Positions 33,431 through 42,612 of a DNA stretch of 64,000 bases are shown piece after piece; the stretch's first letter is position 1, and each line of letters opens with the position of its first letter. The stretch spans positions 62,001 through 126,000 of the forward strand of contig CALVBU010000006.1 in NCBI GenBank assembly GCA_944325875.1, written 5' to 3'. The stretch is from Candidatus Gastranaerophilales bacterium (GTDB taxonomy: Bacteria > Cyanobacteriota > Vampirovibrionia > Gastranaerophilales > Gastranaerophilaceae). The notes beneath the pieces are model-generated. The model was not told the origin of the DNA. It saw only the letters and a program-made list of their open reading frames with translations, and searched no databases. The position numbers and the translations under genes were made by a program.

Positions 33431-33459
33431 AAGAAAAGAGGCTGAAAATTTTCAACCTC
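33431..33459 (-). terminator. terminator of the minus-strand gene at 33496
   Basis: On the minus strand GAGG-TTGAAAATTTTCA-GCCTC forms a nearly perfect 11-base stem, followed by a T-rich tract (TTTTCTT). It stands back to back with the terminator of the candidate small RNA. Confidence 0.7.
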
Positions 33460-33495
33460 CTACACACTAATTACACACTATTTAAGAAATTTATT

Positions 33496-34350
33496 TTATG
33501 AGTTTGTTTCAGTTCCAACTGCTGGAGTTTTACCAAAAGCACTCATTGCTAAGCCAGAAAGTGCACCAACAACTGCACCTACAGCACCAAGGAATCCAGG
33601 TTTTGTCTTCAAGACTTTTGCTATTGCAGGAATTGATGCGATACCGAATAATGAAGCTGAACCTATAATAGCACCACCAACTGTATTACCTGTAACTTTT
33701 TTAGCAGATTCCCATCTGCTTACCGGCTGACCATTTATCTTTGAGATATTTTCTTCTGCTGTCACCCTATCTGCAAAGCCAAATGATAATGTTTGATATA
33801 AACCTTGCAAGAATGAGCTGTTACCATATTTTCTAATATCTTCTGTTAATGAAGTATTATAAATTTGTTTATAGAAAGTATCAGCTCTTGCAATAAGCTG
33901 TTCTGTTGTAACATTAACATCATTAGCAGATGCAGCCTTTACGCTTGCCAAAAATTTATTCAATGCAGGTATAATCTGCTGCTGTTCATTTTGCATAATC
34001 TTTTCATGTAAGATTTCCGCATTACGTTGAATACCTTCCATTGGAGAATTAGACAAGAAGTCTACTTGACGAGCTTTCTGGTTACGTCTAAGCTGACTGT
34101 CATACATAAAATTCTGACACTGTTCCATATTCTTGTAGTACTGCTCATAATTCATTCCACCCCAATAAGGCATATATGAACCTGTATAATTTCCAGGGAA
34201 CAGACTTCCATCCATAGAGAACATTCCAGGGAATGAGGTACCTGAATAACCTATCAAAGAATCTAATGTCGCTGCATTGGCATAATTATTATAAAACGGC
34301 ATCATTCCGAAATTATACGGTGTCATTCCGCTGACGTATTCGCCTGCCAT
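33496..34350 (-). CDS. uncharacterised protein with aromatic N-terminus and two hydrophobic C-terminal helices
   Basis: 284 residues, not recognised. Residues 1-75 are unusual: rich in Tyr, Phe, Met, Gly and Pro (YNFGMMPFYNNY, SFPGMFSMDGSLFPGNYTGSYMPYWGGMNY), like a sticky or surface-exposed segment. The middle is helical and charged. Near the C-terminus two small-residue hydrophobic stretches (GGAIIGSASLFGIASIPAIA and FLGAVGAVVGALSGLAMSAFG) with glycine-zipper spacing could insert in membranes. GGAGG lies at a good distance from the start. It is divergent from a TPR gene across 170 bases holding two repeat motifs. A membrane-active or envelope protein is a guess. Confidence 0.6.
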   Translation of the reverse strand: MAGEYVSGMTPYNFGMMPFYNNYANAATLDSLIGYSGTSFPGMFSMDGSLFPGNYTGSYMPYWGGMNYEQYYKNMEQCQNFMYDSQLRRNQKARQVDFLSNSPMEGIQRNAEILHEKIMQNEQQQIIPALNKFLASVKAASANDVNVTTEQLIARADTFYKQIYNTSLTEDIRKYGNSSFLQGLYQTLSFGFADRVTAEENISKINGQPVSRWESAKKVTGNTVGGAIIGSASLFGIASIPAIAKVLKTKPGFLGAVGAVVGALSGLAMSAFGKTPAVGTETNS

Positions 34351-34412
34351 AATCTAACCTCCAAATTGAGTTTAACCTACCTTACTTATATAAAAACATT
34401 TGCTCTTTTCAA

Positions 34413-34431
34413 ATTGCGTAGTTTATGCAAT
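34413..34431. promoter_or_regulatory. imperfect palindrome between divergent genes
   Basis: ATTGCGTA-GTT-TATGCAAT, one mismatch in eight-base arms, about 60 bases before one gene and 90 before the other. A plausible operator for a dimeric regulator; the binder is unknown. Confidence 0.35.
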
Positions 34432-34435
34432 AATT

Positions 34436-34454
34436 GTTACAGATTTGTTACAAT
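34436..34454 (+). promoter_or_regulatory. GTTACA direct repeat, OmpR-family site candidate
   Basis: GTTACA-GATTT-GTTACA-AT: two identical hexamers with an 11-base period, the geometry bound by tandem OmpR/PhoB-type dimers. It resembles the cyanobacterial RpaB (HLR1) element, which has GTTACA-like repeats, although that one has a 10-base period. It lies about 70 bases before the TPR gene at 34521. Confidence 0.35.
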
Positions 34455-34520
34455 TAATATTTTTAAACAAATTTGCCTGATACAAATAATAATTATAGAA
34501 TGTAAGCGTGGAGAGTATTT

Positions 34521-35588
34521 GTGCTTAAAATCAGATTAAGAAAATTCATATCATTTATAATGGTTGTTGCATTTATTGCTTCAATATTTATATATCCTCA
34601 ATGGTACAAAAAACAAATAAACAAAGTTCGAGGAATGTATTATGTATCAAAAGGTGACAAAGCTCTACGTAAAGTAAAATTTCAAAAAGCAATTGATAAT
34701 TATTTATACGGTCTAAAATTATATCCGGAGCACTATGGCGCTTGGTTAAACCTTGGAAACATATATGTTGCATTTGAAGACTATTATTCAGCCGTAGATG
34801 CTTACCAAAATGCCATTAAATACAATCCTCATTACGTTATGGCTAGAATGAATTATGGTATCATTTCAGCTGAAAAACTTGGAGATTTCGATGGTGCAAT
34901 CCAACAGTACAAAGAAATTCTCAATATCAGAAGAAAACTTGTATATATACCTTTTGTATTTAGCAATCTACGCAGTTATAAAACCAACATGGGACTTGCT
35001 TACTACAATATGGGAGTAGCATATAGACAAAAATCTATTTATTCAGAAAACGACTATAATTTCCAACAATATTATCTTCGAGAAGCAATTAAAGCGTATG
35101 AAGAAGCTGTAAAAATACTAAAAAAAGATTACGATGCAAGATATAACTTAGCACTTGCATACCAACTTAACAATGATTATAACCGAGCTGGTCTTACTTA
35201 CTGTGAAGCCATTGAACTCGCTCCAATGAATTATGAAGCACACTATAATCTCGCAATTCTGCTAAGACATTTAAAAAAATATAAAGAAGCTTACAATGAA
35301 ATGGAAAAAGCAAATACTCTAATAGCTTCAAAAGATGGAACATCAAATCGCCAAAGATACATATTTGATGTTATGAATGACGTAACAAAACTTGTATTAA
35401 TGGAAGATGATGGATCCCAATGGCTTATGGAAAAATTTAATGCCGAAATGGATGCAAGAAATGAAGGTATGACCTACGTAAACGGAAAACTTGTTGCTTC
35501 TGAAGATCTTGATAAAGCTATGCTTAAAAACTTCCAAACCTGCACGGCAAAAGCTGTATTTTTAGATGATGAAGATGATGAAGAATAA
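34521..35588 (+). CDS. membrane-anchored TPR-repeat protein
   Basis: 355 residues. One N-terminal membrane helix (about 10-26, FISFIMVVAFIASIFIYPQW), then several tetratricopeptide repeats (AIDNYLYGLKLYPEHYGAWLNLGNIYVAFEDYYSAVDAYQNAIKYNPHY and later YDARYNLALAYQLNNDYNRAGLTYCEAIELAP), and an acidic tail (DDEDDEE). It is probably anchored in the inner membrane with the repeats outside or in the periplasm. GTG start with GGAGAG seven bases before. A putative response-regulator site lies upstream. It ends five bases before the stop of a facing ABC permease gene. Confidence 0.85.
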   Translation: MLKIRLRKFISFIMVVAFIASIFIYPQWYKKQINKVRGMYYVSKGDKALRKVKFQKAIDNYLYGLKLYPEHYGAWLNLGNIYVAFEDYYSAVDAYQNAIKYNPHYVMARMNYGIISAEKLGDFDGAIQQYKEILNIRRKLVYIPFVFSNLRSYKTNMGLAYYNMGVAYRQKSIYSENDYNFQQYYLREAIKAYEEAVKILKKDYDARYNLALAYQLNNDYNRAGLTYCEAIELAPMNYEAHYNLAILLRHLKKYKEAYNEMEKANTLIASKDGTSNRQRYIFDVMNDVTKLVLMEDDGSQWLMEKFNAEMDARNEGMTYVNGKLVASEDLDKAMLKNFQTCTAKAVFLDDEDDEE

Positions 35589-35593
35589 GGTTT

Positions 35594-36436
35594 TTAGCCC
35601 TTAACTGCTCCCTCATTTTCACCAGAAATAAAATATCTTTGCATAGCAAGAAAGAATATTAGAATAGGAATTGTTGAAAGTATAGAACCTGCAGCAATAA
35701 ACCTCCAGTTTGAACTAAACATTCCCTGCAAATTATTTACCCCAACAGGCAAAGTGTACATCGCTTCCTTTGTCAAAACAATACTTGGCCACAAAAATTC
35801 ACCCCAAGATCCGATAAAAGTGAATATGGCAAGTACTGCCAAAGACGGTTTTACCATTGGAATAAGGACTTTTGTAAATAACTGCCATACAGAACAACCA
35901 TCAATAACAGCAGCTTCCTCCATCTCTTTTGGGATACCAAGAAAAGCCTGACGCATAAGAAAGATTCCAAAAGCACTGACGGCAAATGGCATAATTAATC
36001 CGATATATCCAGCCAAATTATTCACACTATCAACAAGATGTAATTTTAAAGTAATCAAATATACCGGAAGCATAATCGCTTGAAAGGGAATCATAATGGT
36101 TGCAAGAATAGAAAAGAAAGCTATCTTTTTTCCCTTAAATTCCATTCTAGCTAAAGGATATCCAGCCATTGCAGAAAGTATAAGATTTAAAAATACAGTC
36201 CCTCCTGCAACAATCATACTGTTTATAAAATATCCTATAAAATCAACTTTATCCCATACCCCAGAATAGTTTGCCCAAGTGAAATCTGACGGAATAATCG
36301 TTGGAGGATACGCAAAAATATTTTCATCTGGACCTTTTAAAGAAGTTGAAATGAGCCATATAAAAGGAAATATTGACAACAAAGATACTGCAATCAATAT
36401 AAAATGTATAGAAAATTTCTCAAAAAACTTCTTCAT
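35594..36436 (-). CDS. carbohydrate ABC transporter permease (MalG type)
   Basis: 280 residues with six predicted membrane helices. The cytoplasmic EAA loop that contacts the ATPase reads EEAAVIDGCSVWQLFTKVLIPMVKP. The ending, with YFISGENEGAVKG, is typical of the sugar-type (CUT1) permeases: the family's C-terminal sequence is usually Q..fv.Gl..GAVKG. It overlaps its partner permease by four bases. The solute-binding protein and ATPase are not in the window, so the transporter is completed from elsewhere, and the sugar cannot be told. Confidence 0.93.
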   Translation of the reverse strand: MKKFFEKFSIHFILIAVSLLSIFPFIWLISTSLKGPDENIFAYPPTIIPSDFTWANYSGVWDKVDFIGYFINSMIVAGGTVFLNLILSAMAGYPLARMEFKGKKIAFFSILATIMIPFQAIMLPVYLITLKLHLVDSVNNLAGYIGLIMPFAVSAFGIFLMRQAFLGIPKEMEEAAVIDGCSVWQLFTKVLIPMVKPSLAVLAIFTFIGSWGEFLWPSIVLTKEAMYTLPVGVNNLQGMFSSNWRFIAAGSILSTIPILIFFLAMQRYFISGENEGAVKG

Positions 36437-37305
36437 AACTGATACTTATTCCTTTCAAAACAGAAAATATTAATAAAAGAAAAAGCCATAACAATAATCA
36501 AAAGTACAACCGCCATAGCTGAAGCATATCCTAAATCTAGATTTTCAAAAGCTCTTTCATAAATATAATAAACAATTGTTTTACTTGAGTTCAAAGGCCC
36601 GCCCTTTGTCATTACATAAATTTCTGCAAAAACTTTCATAGCAGAAATCGCACTAATTGTTGTAACTAAGGCAATTGTCGGCATAATATGCGGAATTGTA
36701 ACGGTCAAATGTTTCCTAAAAAAGCTTGCTCCATCAATATCACAAGCTTCATAAAGCTCTTTTGGCACACTCATCAATGCTGCAAGGTAGATTATCATAT
36801 AATACCCAATACCTTTCCAAATAGTGACCCAAATAACAGAATACAATGCCCATTTAGGGGCAGTAAGCCAACCAATCGGCTCTAATCCCAATGATGTTAC
36901 TATATAATTTAAAATACCCTGATCTGCATACAACCACTTAAAAGCAATCGCCGCAACAACGATTGATACAATAACAGGCAGATAAATCAAGATTTTATAA
37001 AGCGTGACCCCTCGAATTTTTTGATTTATAAGAATAGCAATAAATAAAGGGAAAATTGCAAGGATAGGTACAGCGACAAAAAGATAAATAAAAGTATTCC
37101 ATAAAACCTTATAAAAAATAGGATTATGAAATAACTCTACATAATTTTTTAAACCAATCCACGCCGGATGATAAATATCGTAGGAATAATCCTGAAAACT
37201 CAATACAAAAGTCTGAAAAAACGGGATAAAAAAGAATATTAATAACACAATTCCCGCAGGCAACAAAAATAAATAAGGTGCATATTTCCCATAATATTTA
37301 AACAT
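36433..37305 (-). CDS. carbohydrate ABC transporter permease (MalF/UgpA type)
   Basis: 290 residues with six membrane helices. The EAA loop is PKELYEACDIDGASFFRKHLTVTIPHIMP, and the N-terminal YAPYLFLLPAGIVLLIFFFIPF is typical of MalF-like CUT1 permeases. Its stop overlaps the start of the MalG-type partner (ATGA), so both are made together. No good ribosome binding site is seen. It begins about 50 bases from the stop of an XRE gene on the same strand, so read-through from the XRE promoter is possible. Confidence 0.93.
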   Translation of the reverse strand: MFKYYGKYAPYLFLLPAGIVLLIFFFIPFFQTFVLSFQDYSYDIYHPAWIGLKNYVELFHNPIFYKVLWNTFIYLFVAVPILAIFPLFIAILINQKIRGVTLYKILIYLPVIVSIVVAAIAFKWLYADQGILNYIVTSLGLEPIGWLTAPKWALYSVIWVTIWKGIGYYMIIYLAALMSVPKELYEACDIDGASFFRKHLTVTIPHIMPTIALVTTISAISAMKVFAEIYVMTKGGPLNSSKTIVYYIYERAFENLDLGYASAMAVVLLIIVMAFSFINIFCFERNKYQL

Positions 37306-37352
37306 AGATTAATTATATAAAAATCTATAATATTTTTCAATATTGTAAAGAA

Positions 37353-37628
37353 CTAAGAATCCATAAGCGTAAAATCTTTTGGTAATTTATCTTCAATACG
37401 CTTCATCAATTCAGATGGCTTAATTCCTAAAGCCTCACAAACTGTCCAAATTGATATTAACTTTGGCTCATTTACTCCATTTTCTAACCGACTTAAAAGA
37501 GACATTTGAAAATCAAATTCATAAGCTAGCAAACGAATAGACTTATTTTGACTCTCTCGTTCTTTTTTTAATTCTTCTGCCAACAACTTAAAAATAATTG
37601 CGGATTTTTTAGTGTTTGAGTGTTGCAT
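37353..37628 (-). CDS. XRE family transcriptional regulator
   Basis: 91 residues from the ATG at 37628, preferred over 37688 because the longer version would run through the operator and promoter region. The helix-turn-helix is AEELKKERESQNKSIRLLAYEFDFQMSLLSRLENGVNEPKLISIWTVCEALG. It differs from the other three XRE proteins in the window. There is no Shine-Dalgarno. A palindrome (TAGAATTCTA) lies just upstream of the start. It is divergent from the prepilin at 37690 and probably represses it and itself. Confidence 0.82.
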   Translation of the reverse strand: MQHSNTKKSAIIFKLLAEELKKERESQNKSIRLLAYEFDFQMSLLSRLENGVNEPKLISIWTVCEALGIKPSELMKRIEDKLPKDFTLMDS

Positions 37629-37651
37629 ATATAGAATTCTAATGTTATAAT
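37623..37651 (+). promoter_or_regulatory. promoter of the prepilin gene at 37690
   Basis: TTGCAT, 17 bases, TATAAT. Operator-like palindromes lie both within it and just after it. Confidence 0.5.
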
Positions 37652-37677
37652 ATAAAAAGGTATTTCTATATATAGAA
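37627..37677. promoter_or_regulatory. two operator candidates around the XRE/prepilin promoter
   Basis: TAGAATTCTA (37632-37641) lies between -35 and -10. TTCTATATATAGAA (37664-37677), a perfect 14-base palindrome, lies just after the expected transcript start. Both share TAGAA/TTCTA half-sites, and the 10-mer ATATATAGAA occurs in both, 41 bases apart (37627 and 37668). Confidence 0.55.
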
Positions 37678-37689
37678 CATGGAGGCAAT

Positions 37690-38400
37690 ATGGTCAGATT
37701 AAAAGCTTTTACCCTAGCAGAGGTATTAATAACTTTAGGAATAATTGGAATAGTAGCAGCAATGACATTGCCAGCGCTAATAAATAAGATAAAATATAGA
37801 GAATTTGAAACCGCATTAAGAAAAAATTATACAGTTTTACAACAAGCACTACAACTTGCACAACTCGATACAGGAGAAGCCGTCACACCAAATAATTACC
37901 AGAGCGGTTACGGTAGAAGAGCTCCAATAAAAGAGCTCCTATTAAAATATATAAAAAAAGCGAAAGATTGCGGAACCGGAACTGAAAAAGGGGCTTGTCT
38001 TGAGAATGAAGCCATAAGCGGAAATGAAAATATTAATAATACATACAAAACTTTTAATAACAAAAATGTCGTAGACAAATATATGATGGATGATGGACAG
38101 TTTATTACCACAGATGGGACATTGTTTCTAATAGAAAACAGTATGTCATCAGAAGCAAATGCTACATTTCCCATTTATATAACCGTAGATATAAACGGAC
38201 TAAAGAAAAAGCCAAACCGATGGGGATACGATTTGTTTACATTTCAACTGATGAATGACGGGAAACTTTTGCCTGTGGGAGCGGAAGGAACACAATACAC
38301 TCCTGAACAAGGTTGTTCTAAAACAAGTACTGGAGGCAGAAATGGTATATCCTGTGCTTATAGAGCATTAACAGACAAAAATTACTGGAACGAATTATAA
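37690..38400 (+). CDS. type IV pilin-like protein, partner of the XRE gene at 37353
   Basis: MVRLKAFTLAEVLITLGIIG followed by IVAAMTLPALINK is a textbook prepilin N-terminus. GGAGG lies four bases before the start. The globular domain has CGTGTEKGACLENE, a TTDGTLF version of the shared DGT segment, and VDINGLKKKPNRWGYDLFTFQL, the shared signature. It is 236 residues long. Its promoter region carries two palindromes. It ends four bases before the facing universal stress protein gene. Confidence 0.87.
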   Translation: MVRLKAFTLAEVLITLGIIGIVAAMTLPALINKIKYREFETALRKNYTVLQQALQLAQLDTGEAVTPNNYQSGYGRRAPIKELLLKYIKKAKDCGTGTEKGACLENEAISGNENINNTYKTFNNKNVVDKYMMDDGQFITTDGTLFLIENSMSSEANATFPIYITVDINGLKKKPNRWGYDLFTFQLMNDGKLLPVGAEGTQYTPEQGCSKTSTGGRNGISCAYRALTDKNYWNEL

Positions 38401-38404
38401 AGTA

Positions 38405-39247
38405 CTATTTTACGATAAAAACATCTGCACTGGTAATTTCAAGTACTCTTTTGCTTACTGAACTTCTTATTTTTGACTTTTTACGAGTTCCCATAACGAC
38501 CAAATCAATTTGTTCTTCTCTTGCAAAATCAATGATTTTTTCGGCTGGAATCCCCATCATAATTGCATCTTTTTGTACCGGTAAACTATATTCCTCAAGC
38601 TTACTTTTAACATCTTTTATTATTCTATCAGCATTTTTTAACTGCTGACCTTCAATTTCCAATAACCAGTGAGAATCCAGACTCCCTTCCAAAAACAATA
38701 GACTTGGATTTTCATTTACAACACATATATAAATTTCTTTCTCGTTTAAATTCAAATACTTAATAGCATTTGTTACAGCGAAATTTGAATTATCAGTTCC
38801 ATCTGTTGCAAAAAGAATTTTCTTAGCCTTGTTATCATACTTTGAAATATAAGCAGAAGTATCAATATTATTCACAATATCCCTTGATACAGAACCAAGC
38901 CAACGTTGAATCCCTTTCTTACCGTGAGAACCCATTAGGATAACATCATATTTCTCTTTTTCAATCTGCTCTAATATACTATCAACAGACTCACCACAAC
39001 GTTTTATCCCCTGACCATAAATAAGATTTGTTTTAGAAATTTCTTTTTCTGCAAACTCGAGAATTGTATCTGCAACATTTGCACAAGTAGAAGCAAATCC
39101 ATCATTATTAACAGAAACTTCATCCGGCAAGAATGACCAATCAATTACACAAATAACATCAACAATAGCACCCTTAGTCCACTTAGCAAAATTGTGTAAA
39201 GCATTAAAACTTATCTTAGATCCGTCTGTACAAAATAAAACGTGCAT
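38405..39247 (-). CDS. universal stress protein with two UspA domains
   Basis: 280 residues made of two tandem UspA folds. Domain 1 (1-130) keeps the ATP-binding motif G-X2-G-X9-G-S (GSHGKKGIQRWLGS). Domain 2 (about 142-280) ends MGTRKKSKIRSSVSKRVLEITSADVFIV, where the glycines of the motif are lost, so it may not bind ATP. Tandem Usps are common in anaerobes under stress or starvation. GAGAGGT lies before the start. It is divergent from the sigma factor gene across about 130 bases, with a short dyad (ATAAG-ATAA-CTTAT, 39279-39292) near its promoter side. Confidence 0.9.
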   Translation of the reverse strand: MHVLFCTDGSKISFNALHNFAKWTKGAIVDVICVIDWSFLPDEVSVNNDGFASTCANVADTILEFAEKEISKTNLIYGQGIKRCGESVDSILEQIEKEKYDVILMGSHGKKGIQRWLGSVSRDIVNNIDTSAYISKYDNKAKKILFATDGTDNSNFAVTNAIKYLNLNEKEIYICVVNENPSLLFLEGSLDSHWLLEIEGQQLKNADRIIKDVKSKLEEYSLPVQKDAIMMGIPAEKIIDFAREEQIDLVVMGTRKKSKIRSSVSKRVLEITSADVFIVK

Positions 39248-39386
39248 AAAAGTTACCTCTCGACTAAAACATACATTAATAAGATAACTTATGTTAAGAG
39301 AATGTAAATTGTCTGGTATTCTATATTTTTTTCTGCTAATATACTATTGTGGATAAACGCTATTAATAGGATTGAATGTTATAGTC

Positions 39387-39998
39387 ATGCCGGCAGATGA
39401 AAAAGTTAACCTAAGGGATTATAAAAATTTAGTTGAAACTATAGCAAAAGTAGAGTATCAGAAGTTTTCTGTATCGCACTTGGTTGAGTTGCCTGAACTT
39501 ATTAATATCGGTAACCACACTTTATACATTTTATTTAAAAGCAATTCACCTGAGCATTATAATAGTACATACTTATCCACAGCAATAAAATGGGCGATTA
39601 GAAATGAAGTTCGTCGCAGATATAAATGGTATTCTTTAAAAAATAGAAAAACTATAGAAGCTTCAGATAACGATGAACAAGAAGTTCGTTGTGAAGTTTA
39701 CAAAACAATTCTTTCTATAGATGAAATGCAAGATGCAGAAGTTCCGACCCAAATAAAAGCTGATGAAAGAACTCCTGAAGAAGCAATTGAATTTATAGAA
39801 CTAAAAGCTCAGATTATTGAATCAATGAAAAAACTTCCAAAACGTGAGCGCGAATTGATTGAATATAAATTCTTTAAGGAGAAAAAACTAAGAGAAATTG
39901 CAGAAGAATTTGATATTTCACAATCACGAATTTCGAGAATAATTCAGTCAGGACTTGATAAAATAAAAAAAGATTTAAAGAGACAGGGGATAATTTAG
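39387..39998 (+). CDS. RNA polymerase sigma-70 family factor
   Basis: About 203 residues. Region 2-like: FSVSHLVELPELINIGNHTLYILFK and STYLSTAIKWAIRNEVRRRYKW. Region 4: LPKRERELIEYKFFKEKKLREIAEEFDISQSRISRIIQSGLDKIKKDL, a clear helix-turn-helix for the -35 element. There is no region 1, so it is an alternative sigma factor, close in layout to FliA/SigH-type short factors. The start is uncertain: a TTG at 39372 (five residues longer) or the ATG at 39387; neither has a good ribosome binding site. TGCTAATAT (39335-39342) is an extended -10. gcvPB follows after three bases, so it heads a run of plus-strand genes. Confidence 0.85.
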   Translation: MPADEKVNLRDYKNLVETIAKVEYQKFSVSHLVELPELINIGNHTLYILFKSNSPEHYNSTYLSTAIKWAIRNEVRRRYKWYSLKNRKTIEASDNDEQEVRCEVYKTILSIDEMQDAEVPTQIKADERTPEEAIEFIELKAQIIESMKKLPKRERELIEYKFFKEKKLREIAEEFDISQSRISRIIQSGLDKIKKDLKRQGII

Positions 39999-40001
39999 GG
40001 A

Positions 40002-41426
40002 ATGAAAACAATTTTTGAAAAAAGTAACAACTCGGGTATATGCTTAACAGATGAAAAAGAAGACTTGAGTTTTTTGAACTCTGCATTTTTAAGACAAGAA
40101 GCCTGTGGCTTACCTCAAGTCGGAGAACTTGAAGTATTAAGACACTATAAAGAACTTTCAGATAGAAATTTCTGTATTGAAAAGGGTTTCTATCCTCTTG
40201 GTTCTTGTACTATGAAGTACAACCCTAAAGTTAACGAACTTTTAGCTTCATTAGAAGGACACACCAATCTACACCCGTTAATGAGTGATGAAGATTCTCA
40301 AGGCGCATTACAATTAATGTATAACCTTCAAGAAGCTTTGAAAGAAATTACTGGAATGGATGCTATAACCCTTCAACCTGCAGCAGGTGCACATGGTGAA
40401 CTCACAGGAATGATGGTTATAAAAAAATATTTTGAAGTAAAAGGGGAGAACCGAAAAAAAGTTATTATTCCTGACTCTGCTCACGGCACTAACCCTGCAA
40501 GTGCTCATATGTGCGGATTTGAAATTGTATCTGTAAAATCTAATGAAAAAGGACAAGTCGATATTGATGCATTAAAAGAAGTTCTTGATAAAGATGTTGC
40601 AGCTATTATGATGACTAATCCGAATACATTAGGAATATTTGAAGAAAATGTTCTTGAAATTTCAAAATTAATGCACGATAACGGATCTTTATTATATTAT
40701 GACGGAGCAAATTACAATGCTATTATGGGTTATACTAACCCAAAACTTATGGGATTCGACGTTGTACATTTAAACCTGCATAAAACATTTGCAACCCCTC
40801 ATGGCGGTGGCGGTCCTGGTGCTGGTCCTGTTGGTGTAGTTGAAGAATTAAAAGAATATTTGCCTACACCTGTAATAGCTTTTGATGGAGAAAAATATTA
40901 TAGAAACTATAACCTTAAACATTCAATAGGTTCTGTAAAATCTTTTTACGGCAACTTCGGAGTATTGGTAAAAGCTTATGCTTACATCTTAATGATGGGG
41001 CCAAACTTGAAAAATGCTTCTGAAGATGCAGTATTAAATGCTAACTACTTAAAAGAAAAACTAAAATCATATTATGATTTGCCTTATGATGAACCTTGTA
41101 TGCATGAGTTTGTCCTTTCTGGGGAAAGACAAAAACATGAATACGGAGTATCAACTCTTAATATTGCAAAAAGACTCATGGATGAAAACACTCATCCACC
41201 GACAGTTTACTTCCCATTAATTGTTCATGAAGCATTAATGATTGAGCCTACAGAGTCTGAGACTAAGGCAAAACTTGATGAGTTTGTAGATGTAATGATT
41301 AAAATTGCAAAAGAAGCTCAGCAAGAGCCGGAAAAAGTGCTTTCAGCACCTCATGCAACCCCAGTAAAACGCGTTGACGAGACTCTTGCAGCCAGACACC
41401 CTGACTTAAAATATACGGAACAATAA
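40002..41426 (+). CDS. gcvPB: glycine dehydrogenase (decarboxylating) subunit 2
   Basis: PLP-dependent subunit of the two-subunit P-protein of the glycine cleavage system. Seen: [70 protein letters not shown], and the PLP lysine K261 in [22 protein letters not shown]. The length (474) is standard. The other parts (gcvPA, gcvT, gcvH) are not adjacent. It begins three bases after the sigma factor stop and leads into a DUF2229-like gene after two bases. No glycine riboswitch could fit in those gaps. Confidence 0.96.
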   Translation: MKTIFEKSNNSGICLTDEKEDLSFLNSAFLRQEACGLPQVGELEVLRHYKELSDRNFCIEKGFYPLGSCTMKYNPKVNELLASLEGHTNLHPLMSDEDSQGALQLMYNLQEALKEITGMDAITLQPAAGAHGELTGMMVIKKYFEVKGENRKKVIIPDSAHGTNPASAHMCGFEIVSVKSNEKGQVDIDALKEVLDKDVAAIMMTNPNTLGIFEENVLEISKLMHDNGSLLYYDGANYNAIMGYTNPKLMGFDVVHLNLHKTFATPHGGGGPGAGPVGVVEELKEYLPTPVIAFDGEKYYRNYNLKHSIGSVKSFYGNFGVLVKAYAYILMMGPNLKNASEDAVLNANYLKEKLKSYYDLPYDEPCMHEFVLSGERQKHEYGVSTLNIAKRLMDENTHPPTVYFPLIVHEALMIEPTESETKAKLDEFVDVMIKIAKEAQQEPEKVLSAPHATPVKRVDETLAARHPDLKYTEQ

Positions 41427-41428
41427 CG

Positions 41429-42571
41429 ATGACAAAAGAAAACAAAAAAATTAAAGTAGCATTCCCTCATATGGGAACAATATACATAGCTTGGGCAGCA
41501 GCACTAAGAAAGGTTGGAGTCGAACCTTTTATACCGCCTTATACAAGCAAAAAAACGTTATCTCTTGGAACAAAAAATGCTCCAGAAGCAATATGTCTTC
41601 CTTATAAACTTATCTTAGGTAATTTTATTGAAGCAATTGAAGGCGGAACAGATTACGTTGCAATGATTTCATCTCCTGGTATATGCAGACTGGGAGAATA
41701 CGGATCTTGTATAAAAAATGCGCTCTCTGATATGGGTTATAAAGCTAACTACATTGAATTGCAATTATATGACGGAATTGACGGGATGTATAGATTTTTA
41801 AAAGAAATATCCGGCAAAAACAATCCTGTGCTATTTATTAGAGCTATTATTCTTGCAATGAGAAAAGTATTTTTGCTAGATGACTTAGAGACAAAACTTT
41901 CTTACTATCGAGCAAGAGAAATTAATTATGGTGAAGCTGAAAAACATTTTATAAAAGCTTTAAAAATTGTTGATGAAGCAATGAATACAAAGCAAATGAA
42001 CAGAGCGAAAAAACTTGCATTTGCAGAAATGGATAAAACTCAAATTGACCCTAAACGAGAAGTTTTGCATGTTGATATTACAGGCGAAATTTATCTTGTA
42101 TGTGACAAGTTCTCAAATCAAGATATTGTAAAAGAACTTGGAAAAATGGGGGTTCAAACAAGAAAAAGTCTTACTGTAAGCAGCTTCTTGAAAGATGCAA
42201 TCATTCCGAAAATGTTTAGAAAAGGTGAGACTCACTTGCAAAGAGCAAATAGACTTGCAAAACCTTATCTTATGAGAGATATTGGTGGGGATGCTCTTGA
42301 ATGCGTATCAGATGTAAAATATGCAGATGAAAGAGGTATCGACGGAATTATCCATATAAGTCCGTTCACCTGTATGCCTGAAATTATGTCACAGAATATT
42401 TTCCCAAAAATGAGAGAAGACTGTGATGTTCCTATTTTGCCACTAATTATGGATGAGCAGACAGGTAAGGCAGGATATATAACAAGGTTGGAAGCTTTCG
42501 TTGACTTAATGCGCAGAAGAAAAAGAAAGCTTGAATTGGAAGCAAAAAAACAAGCTGAATTAACTAAATAA
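41429..42571 (+). CDS. acyl-CoA dehydratase activase-related protein (DUF2229-like)
   Basis: 380 residues, related to the part of 2-hydroxyacyl-CoA dehydratase activases that follows the ATPase, also found alone. Seen: VAFPHMGTIYIAWAAALRKVG, NAPEAICLPYKLILGNFIEAIEGG, a cysteine in SSPGICRLGEYG, HVDITGEIYLVCDKFSNQDI, HISPFTCMPEIMSQNI, and LPLIMDEQTGKAGYITRLEAFVD. Conserved cysteines could bind an iron-sulfur cluster. No ASKHA ATPase domain is present, so a separate activase would be needed. Stand-alone members have no settled function. It is tightly linked to gcvPB (two bases between). Confidence 0.8.
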   Translation: MTKENKKIKVAFPHMGTIYIAWAAALRKVGVEPFIPPYTSKKTLSLGTKNAPEAICLPYKLILGNFIEAIEGGTDYVAMISSPGICRLGEYGSCIKNALSDMGYKANYIELQLYDGIDGMYRFLKEISGKNNPVLFIRAIILAMRKVFLLDDLETKLSYYRAREINYGEAEKHFIKALKIVDEAMNTKQMNRAKKLAFAEMDKTQIDPKREVLHVDITGEIYLVCDKFSNQDIVKELGKMGVQTRKSLTVSSFLKDAIIPKMFRKGETHLQRANRLAKPYLMRDIGGDALECVSDVKYADERGIDGIIHISPFTCMPEIMSQNIFPKMREDCDVPILPLIMDEQTGKAGYITRLEAFVDLMRRRKRKLELEAKKQAELTK

Positions 42572-42612
42572 TTCGCAGAATAAAATTTTTCATATAAGAG
42601 GTATAATAAATT

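Noticed and set aside
39999-40001. A glycine riboswitch before gcvPB
   Set aside because: Only three bases separate it from the sigma factor gene, and nothing similar lies upstream of the sigma factor.
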